Shown here piece after piece: positions 59,606-64,000 of a stretch of DNA of 64,000 nucleotides; position 1 is the stretch's first letter, and every line of letters begins with the position of its first letter. Both the position numbers and the translations under genes were made by a program. The notes beneath the pieces were generated by a model that did not search any database, was not told the origin of the DNA, and worked only from the letters and a program-made list of their open reading frames with translations. This stretch comes from VFKU01 sp964620045 (GTDB lineage: Bacteria; Hydrogenedentota; Hydrogenedentia; Hydrogenedentales; GCA-2746185), in the NCBI GenBank assembly GCA_964620045.1, contig CAZUJL010000013.1, positions 47,199 to 111,198 of the forward strand, read 5' to 3'.

Positions 59606-62600
59606 ATGCACCAACCTCGACGCACGTATTCGACTTTTGCAGCATTACTCACGGCGTTTTCCACTGTCCTGCTGAGCACAGCCTTTGCAGACTCCCGGGA
59701 GCCCGTCGACTTCAACCGCGACATCCGGCCGATCCTCTCCGATCGCTGCTTCGCCTGCCACGGTCCCGACGCGAACAAGCGCAAGGCCGATCTGCGACTC
59801 GATGTCGAGGCCGAAGCGAAGAAAATGGTCATCTCGCCGGGCGACCTCGATGACTCCGAACTCTGGGCGCGCATCACGAATACCGACCCCGAAGAACGCA
59901 TGCCGCCGGAGGAAATGCACAAGCCGCTCACGCAGGAGCAGATCGACCTCTTCGGCCGCTGGATCAAGGAAGGCGCCGTGTGGGCCGAGCACTGGGCTTG
60001 GATCGCGCCGAAGCGCGCGAATCCGCCCGCCGTCGCCGACAAGGCGTGGTCGCAAAACTCGATTGATCGGATCGTATACGCCAAACTCGCCAAGGCCGGC
60101 CTGAAACCGTCGCCCGAAGCCGATCGCGAAACCTTGCTGCGCCGTGTATCGCTCGATCTGATCGGCCTGCCGCCGACGCCCGCCGAACTCGACGCCTTCC
60201 TCAGCGACACCTCGCCGAACGCGTATGAAACAGCCGTCGATCGCCTGCTCGCCTCTCCCCATTACGGCGAACGCATGGCGATGGACTGGCTCGACGGCGC
60301 GCGCTATGCCGATTCCAATGGCTTCCAAAACGACTTCGAGCGGCACATGTGGCCGTGGCGCGATTGGGTGATCAACGCGTACAACACCAACCAACCCTTC
60401 GATCAATTCGCGGTCGAGCAAATCGCCGGCGACATGTTGCCGAACGCCACCGACTCGCAGCGGATCGCGACGGGATACAACCGAAACAACCGCTCCAACA
60501 CGGAAGGCGGCTCGATCGAGGAAGAGTGGTACATCGAAAACCGCATCGACCGCGTAGACGCCACCGCGACGATGTTCCTCGGCCTGACCATGGGCTGCGC
60601 GCGCTGCCACGATCATAAGTACGACCCGATCTCGCAAAAAGAGTTCTACAGCTTCTACGCCTTCTTCAATAGTTCCGAAGACAAAGGCTTCTACGAGGAA
60701 ACGCACGGCAATACAGGCCCGCTGGTCGAAATGCCCAAGCCGGAAGACGCCGCCAAGCTGGCGGAATTCGACGCTCAGATCGCCGAGTTGCGCGCGGCGG
60801 TCGAGGCCGAAAAAGCCAAAGCCCCTGAGGTATACAAAAACACCCTCGCGCATTGGGACAGCTCCCGCATTGCCGAATTCACGCCTGTCCCCGTGCTGCA
60901 GGTCGCCTCGGCCGACTCGCTGAAGGCCAAGAAGGCTCAGGCTCCGTGGATCGTCGATGGCTTGGTCGGTCCGGCCTTCTATTTCGATGGCACCAAGAGC
61001 ATGCGTGCCTCCGCGCGCGCGGATGTCGCCTTCTCGAAAGACAAGCCGTTCACCGTGTCCGCCTGGGTGCGTCCCGAAAAGGCTGGCGCGTTGTTCAGCG
61101 TCGCCGAAAAGAAGAAAGACGTGCAGCGTGGCGTGGATGCCGTGCTCACCGGCGACGGAAAGATCATCGTGCACCTCACCGGTCTCGCGCCGGACGACGC
61201 GATCAAGGTGACCACCGACGCCCGCCTGAAAATGGGATCGTGGGCACACGTCGCGATTACCTACGACGGTTCCAGCAAAGCCGAAGGCGTTAAGGTCTAT
61301 ATCAGCGGACGCCCCGCCGCCGTTACGATCAATACGAACAAACTCACGCAAGACTTCGACGCCGACGAACCGCTCATGCTCGGCCAGTTGCTCGAAGCCG
61401 AGTACTTCAAGGGCACCCTGTCCGATTTCCGCGTCTATGATCAGGCGCTGGATGAAAGTAATGTAAATCTGCTGATCGAGACTACGCTGCGCACGACGCG
61501 CGCCCCTGAACCTTCTGATGCCCGCGTGGCGTCGTTGACCGGATACCTCGACCTGCAGCAGTCCTTCGATGTCCGCGCCAAGGAAGCCGTCGCGAACGGA
61601 AAACAGAACGAGCGCAACGAATACTACAAAGCCAACGTCCCGACCGTGATGGTCATGCGCGAGCTTCCGGCGGACAAGGTCCAGCCGACCTACCGCCTCG
61701 TGCGCGGGGCCTACGACGCGCCGGACACCACCGAGCCGCTTCAACCGAACGTGCCCGCTTTCTTGCCCTCGCTGCCGGCCGATATGCCGCACAACCGCCT
61801 CGCGCTGGCAGAGTGGATCGTCGATCCGAAAAATCCGCTCACCGCGCGTGTGCAGATCAACCGGCTCTGGGCAAAATTCTTCGGACAGGGTTTCGTCAAA
61901 ACACCCGAGAACTTCGGCCTGCAAAGCGAACCGCCTTCCTATCCCGAAGTCCTCGACTGGCTCGCGACGGAATTCGTCCGCAACGGCTGGGACATGAAAG
62001 AAATCCAGAAGACGATCGTGTTGAGCCAGATTTACCGCCAGGCCTCCGACGTCTCCCCCGCGCTGCTCGAGCGCGATCCGGAAAACCGCCTGCTCGCGCG
62101 CGGGCCACGCTTCCGCCTGCCGGCCGAGATGGTGCGCGACAATGCGCTCGCGGCGTCCGGCCTGCTGTCGGCGAAAATTGGCGGGCCGTCCGTGATGCCG
62201 TACCAACCGGACGGCCTGTGGGCCGAGCTCGCCGGTGGCGCGGGCCAGGGGCCGTACGTGCTCGGCAAAGGCGAAGATCTCTATCGCCGCACGATGTACA
62301 CCTACCGCAAACGCACCGTGCCGCATCCGATCGTGACCACTTTCGACGCGCCGAGTTTCGAAATCTGCAAGGTCATGCGCGCGCGCACGAACACGCCCCT
62401 GCAGGCGCTCGCGCTGCTGAACGACACGACCTACGTCGAAGCCGCGCGCAACCTCGCGCAGCGCATGATGCAGGAAACGAGCTCGCAGGAAATTTCGCCG
62501 CTGCGTTACGGCTTCCGCCTCGTCACGGGCCGCTATCCGTCCGCCGACGAAGAGCAGTTATTGCAGACCGGCCTCGACAAGTTCACCGCGACGTATAAGT

Positions 62601-62740
62601 CCGACACCGAGGCCGCGAAGACCTTTGTCTCCAACGGACAGTCCCCCGTGCCCGCCGATCTCGACACCTCCGCGCTCGCCGCGTATACCGCGCTGGCCAG
62701 CGTCATGCTGAACCTCGACGAAGCCATCACGCAGGAATAA
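59606..62740 (+). CDS. Planctomycete-type cytochrome c protein: PSCyt1-PSCyt2 (DUF1549)-LamG-PSD1 (DUF1553)
   Basis: A 1044-residue exported protein with signal peptide about 1-28. PSCyt1 has the heme motif C48-F-A-C51-H52 in CFACHGPDANKRKADLRLD. DUF1549 (about 150-360) includes a second CxxCH in GCARCHDHKYDP near residue 330. A LamG/concanavalin-like domain lies at about 445-620 (YFDGTKSM, WAHVAITYDG, LSDFRVYDQAL). DUF1553 occupies about 720-1000 (NRLWAKFFGQGFV, HRP-like blocks). Start ATG 59606 is used. It lies 4 bp from the DUF1501 gene, the usual partner. Redox-linked degradation of organic matter is suspected, but unproven. Confidence 0.92.
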   Translation: MHQPRRTYSTFAALLTAFSTVLLSTAFADSREPVDFNRDIRPILSDRCFACHGPDANKRKADLRLDVEAEAKKMVISPGDLDDSELWARITNTDPEERMPPEEMHKPLTQEQIDLFGRWIKEGAVWAEHWAWIAPKRANPPAVADKAWSQNSIDRIVYAKLAKAGLKPSPEADRETLLRRVSLDLIGLPPTPAELDAFLSDTSPNAYETAVDRLLASPHYGERMAMDWLDGARYADSNGFQNDFERHMWPWRDWVINAYNTNQPFDQFAVEQIAGDMLPNATDSQRIATGYNRNNRSNTEGGSIEEEWYIENRIDRVDATATMFLGLTMGCARCHDHKYDPISQKEFYSFYAFFNSSEDKGFYEETHGNTGPLVEMPKPEDAAKLAEFDAQIAELRAAVEAEKAKAPEVYKNTLAHWDSSRIAEFTPVPVLQVASADSLKAKKAQAPWIVDGLVGPAFYFDGTKSMRASARADVAFSKDKPFTVSAWVRPEKAGALFSVAEKKKDVQRGVDAVLTGDGKIIVHLTGLAPDDAIKVTTDARLKMGSWAHVAITYDGSSKAEGVKVYISGRPAAVTINTNKLTQDFDADEPLMLGQLLEAEYFKGTLSDFRVYDQALDESNVNLLIETTLRTTRAPEPSDARVASLTGYLDLQQSFDVRAKEAVANGKQNERNEYYKANVPTVMVMRELPADKVQPTYRLVRGAYDAPDTTEPLQPNVPAFLPSLPADMPHNRLALAEWIVDPKNPLTARVQINRLWAKFFGQGFVKTPENFGLQSEPPSYPEVLDWLATEFVRNGWDMKEIQKTIVLSQIYRQASDVSPALLERDPENRLLARGPRFRLPAEMVRDNALAASGLLSAKIGGPSVMPYQPDGLWAELAGGAGQGPYVLGKGEDLYRRTMYTYRKRTVPHPIVTTFDAPSFEICKVMRARTNTPLQALALLNDTTYVEAARNLAQRMMQETSSQEISPLRYGFRLVTGRYPSADEEQLLQTGLDKFTATYKSDTEAAKTFVSNGQSPVPADLDTSALAAYTALASVMLNLDEAITQE

Positions 62741-62744
62741 CGCC

Positions 62745-64000
62745 ATGAACAAAACCATCGGACTCGCGCAAGAGATCAACCGGCGACACTTCCTCCGCGC
62801 CACCTGCGGCGGACTCGGCGCCGCGGCGCTCGGCATGGTCGGCCCGGGCATGGGCTTCGCCACGGCTGACGCCCCGACCCCCGGCCACGGCGCTCCCCAT
62901 TTCCCGCCGAAGGCCAAGCGCATCATTTATCTTTTCCAGTCCGGCGCGCCGTCGCAGCTCGAGACCTTCGACTACAAACCGGGCCTGCAGAATCTCCACG
63001 GCACCGAGCTACCCAGCGAAATCCGCATGGGCCAGCGCCTCACGGGCATGACGTCGCGGCAGGAAAAATTTCCCGTGCTCGCGTCGAAATTCTCGTTCGC
63101 GCAGTACGGCCAGAGCGGCGCCTATATCAGCGAGCTGCTGCCGAAGACCGCCGGCATCGTGGACGACATCTGCATCGTGAAATCGGTGCACACCGAAGCC
63201 ATCAACCACGATCCCGCGATCACCTTCTGCCAAACCGGCTCTCAACTCGCCGGCCGTCCGAGCATGGGCGCGTGGGTGGCCTACGGCCTCGGTACGATGA
63301 ACAATGACCTGCCCACCTTCATGGTGCTCGTGTCCCGCGGCACAGGCCGCGCGGCCGACCAGCCGCTCTACGATCGCCTCTGGGGCGCCGGTATGTTGCC
63401 GGGCCAATACCAGGGCGTGAAGCTGCGCAGCGGCGCCGACCCGGTCCTCTACCTCGCGAATCCCGGCGGCTGCAACGAAACCACGCGCCGTGACATGCTC
63501 GATCTGCTCGGTTCACTGAACCGCACCCATCAATCGAAGACCGGCGACCCGGAAACCCTCGCGCGCATCGAGCAATACGAACTCGCATTCCGCATGCAGG
63601 CCTCGGTGCCGGAAATGACCGACATCTCCGACGAGCCGCAGAGCGTGCTCGATATGTATGGTCCGGACGTGATGAAACCCGGCACCTACGCGCGCAACTG
63701 CCTGCTCGCGCGGCGCATGGCCGAGCGCGACGTGCGCTTCGTCCAGCTCTACCACATGGGCTGGGACCACCACGACAACCTGCCGGATCACCTCACCAAG
63801 CAGTGCCACGATGTGGATCAGGCCTCGGCCGCACTCGTGACCGATCTGAAACAGCGCGGGCTGCTGGACGACACGCTCGTGATCTGGGGCGGCGAATTCG
63901 GCCGCACGGTCTACTCGCAGGGCAAAGCGACCGAGACGACCTACGGCCGAGACCACCATCCCCGCTGCTACAGCGTGTGGATGGCGGGCGGCGGCATCAA
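62745..64000 (+). CDS. DUF1501 protein, Tat-exported, C-terminus beyond window
   Basis: Reading from ATG 62745 gives 418 codons open to the right edge. A Tat-type motif NRRHFLRATCGG starts at about residue 12, followed by an Ala/Gly-rich hydrophobic stretch. Family blocks include FQSGAPSQLETFDYKPG, CIVKSVHTEAINHDPA, RFVQLYHMGWDHHDNL and IWGGEFGRT. DUF1501 proteins share the sulfatase-like fold and nearly always neighbour PSCyt1/PSD1 genes. Confidence 0.93.
   Translation, partial: MNKTIGLAQEINRRHFLRATCGGLGAAALGMVGPGMGFATADAPTPGHGAPHFPPKAKRIIYLFQSGAPSQLETFDYKPGLQNLHGTELPSEIRMGQRLTGMTSRQEKFPVLASKFSFAQYGQSGAYISELLPKTAGIVDDICIVKSVHTEAINHDPAITFCQTGSQLAGRPSMGAWVAYGLGTMNNDLPTFMVLVSRGTGRAADQPLYDRLWGAGMLPGQYQGVKLRSGADPVLYLANPGGCNETTRRDMLDLLGSLNRTHQSKTGDPETLARIEQYELAFRMQASVPEMTDISDEPQSVLDMYGPDVMKPGTYARNCLLARRMAERDVRFVQLYHMGWDHHDNLPDHLTKQCHDVDQASAALVTDLKQRGLLDDTLVIWGGEFGRTVYSQGKATETTYGRDHHPRCYSVWMAGGGI

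Noticed and set aside
59645..62326. 893-codon open frame on the minus strand opposite the PSCyt1 gene
   Set aside because: The plus-strand protein has a signal peptide, heme motifs and four known domains. The antisense frame has no recognisable domain and is explained by codon-position GC bias.
1..64000. CRISPR arrays, prophage or insertion sequences
   Set aside because: No regularly spaced direct repeats, transposase, integrase or phage structural genes were seen; the repeats present are short intergenic elements.

Overview
The window is GC-rich (roughly 60% by eye), densely coding and mostly syntenic housekeeping DNA from a Gram-negative bacterium. The right end carries a c-type cytochrome/PSCyt1-PSCyt2-LamG-PSD1 protein followed by a DUF1501 protein, a pair typical of Planctomycetota, Verrucomicrobiota, Lentisphaerota and neighbouring candidate phyla such as Hydrogenedentota. 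A Kdo/WaaP-type sugar kinase and a WaaE-like glycosyltransferase point to an LPS-type outer membrane. The phylum assignment is inference, and no rRNA, tRNA, CRISPR array, prophage or insertion sequence was seen.

Layout, left to right. 1-6948 (minus): an edge-truncated DinG-like helicase with an N-terminal JAMM metallo-isopeptidase-like domain, a pteridine/folate operon (PTR1-like reductase, folB, folK, folE), a catalytically dead HtrA-like protein and an active four-PDZ HtrA. 6949-7455 is a gene-free gap with two oppositely oriented terminators and perhaps a small RNA. 7456-11419 (minus): FecR-type anti-sigma factor and ECF sigma factor, a metallo-beta-lactamase-fold hydrolase, a palindromic repeat and a prepilin peptidase. 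12448-15735 (plus): a Tat-exported D-aminoacylase-like amidohydrolase coupled to a class C serine hydrolase. 16380-20793 (minus): trpDCFBA without trpE or trpG. 21427-25571: mgtE, dxs and a low-molecular-weight phosphatase.

25719-30879 (minus): a GT39-like membrane protein, an exported phosphodiesterase/phosphatase-like enzyme, purD and a stand-alone IMP cyclohydrolase (N-terminal half of PurH). 30953-33320: a second class C hydrolase, a Kdo-kinase-like protein and a LOG family protein. 33412-38510 (plus): gatC-gatA-gatB-rsfS, an atypical protein kinase and a TMEM175-like channel. 38514-48555 (minus): ATP-dependent PEP carboxykinase, an ABC-F ATPase, a glycosyltransferase, an HDOD protein, a tandem universal stress protein, hisB-hisH, a phosphoesterase, a cobalamin adenosyltransferase and exonuclease III. 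48686-51209 (plus): a Lon-N domain protein, Nif3 family protein, tsaE and a DUF3309 peptide.

51251-64000: a BNR-repeat secreted protein next to a glyoxalase-like remnant, an MHS-family transporter, a large TM-anchored repeat protein with a C-terminal Ser/Thr kinase, a RodZ-like HTH membrane protein behind a sigma-54-type promoter with repeated upstream sites, a four-arm palindromic repeat filling a convergent gap, a fold-III PLP enzyme, a single-domain response regulator with a structured leader, and the PSCyt1/DUF1501 pair.

The most interesting items are the JAMM-DinG fusion, the sigma-54 promoter with its repeated motif, the nested palindromic element at 57325-57530, the stand-alone IMP cyclohydrolase, the active/dead HtrA pair, and the orphan terminator that implies an unannotated RNA in 6949-7455.
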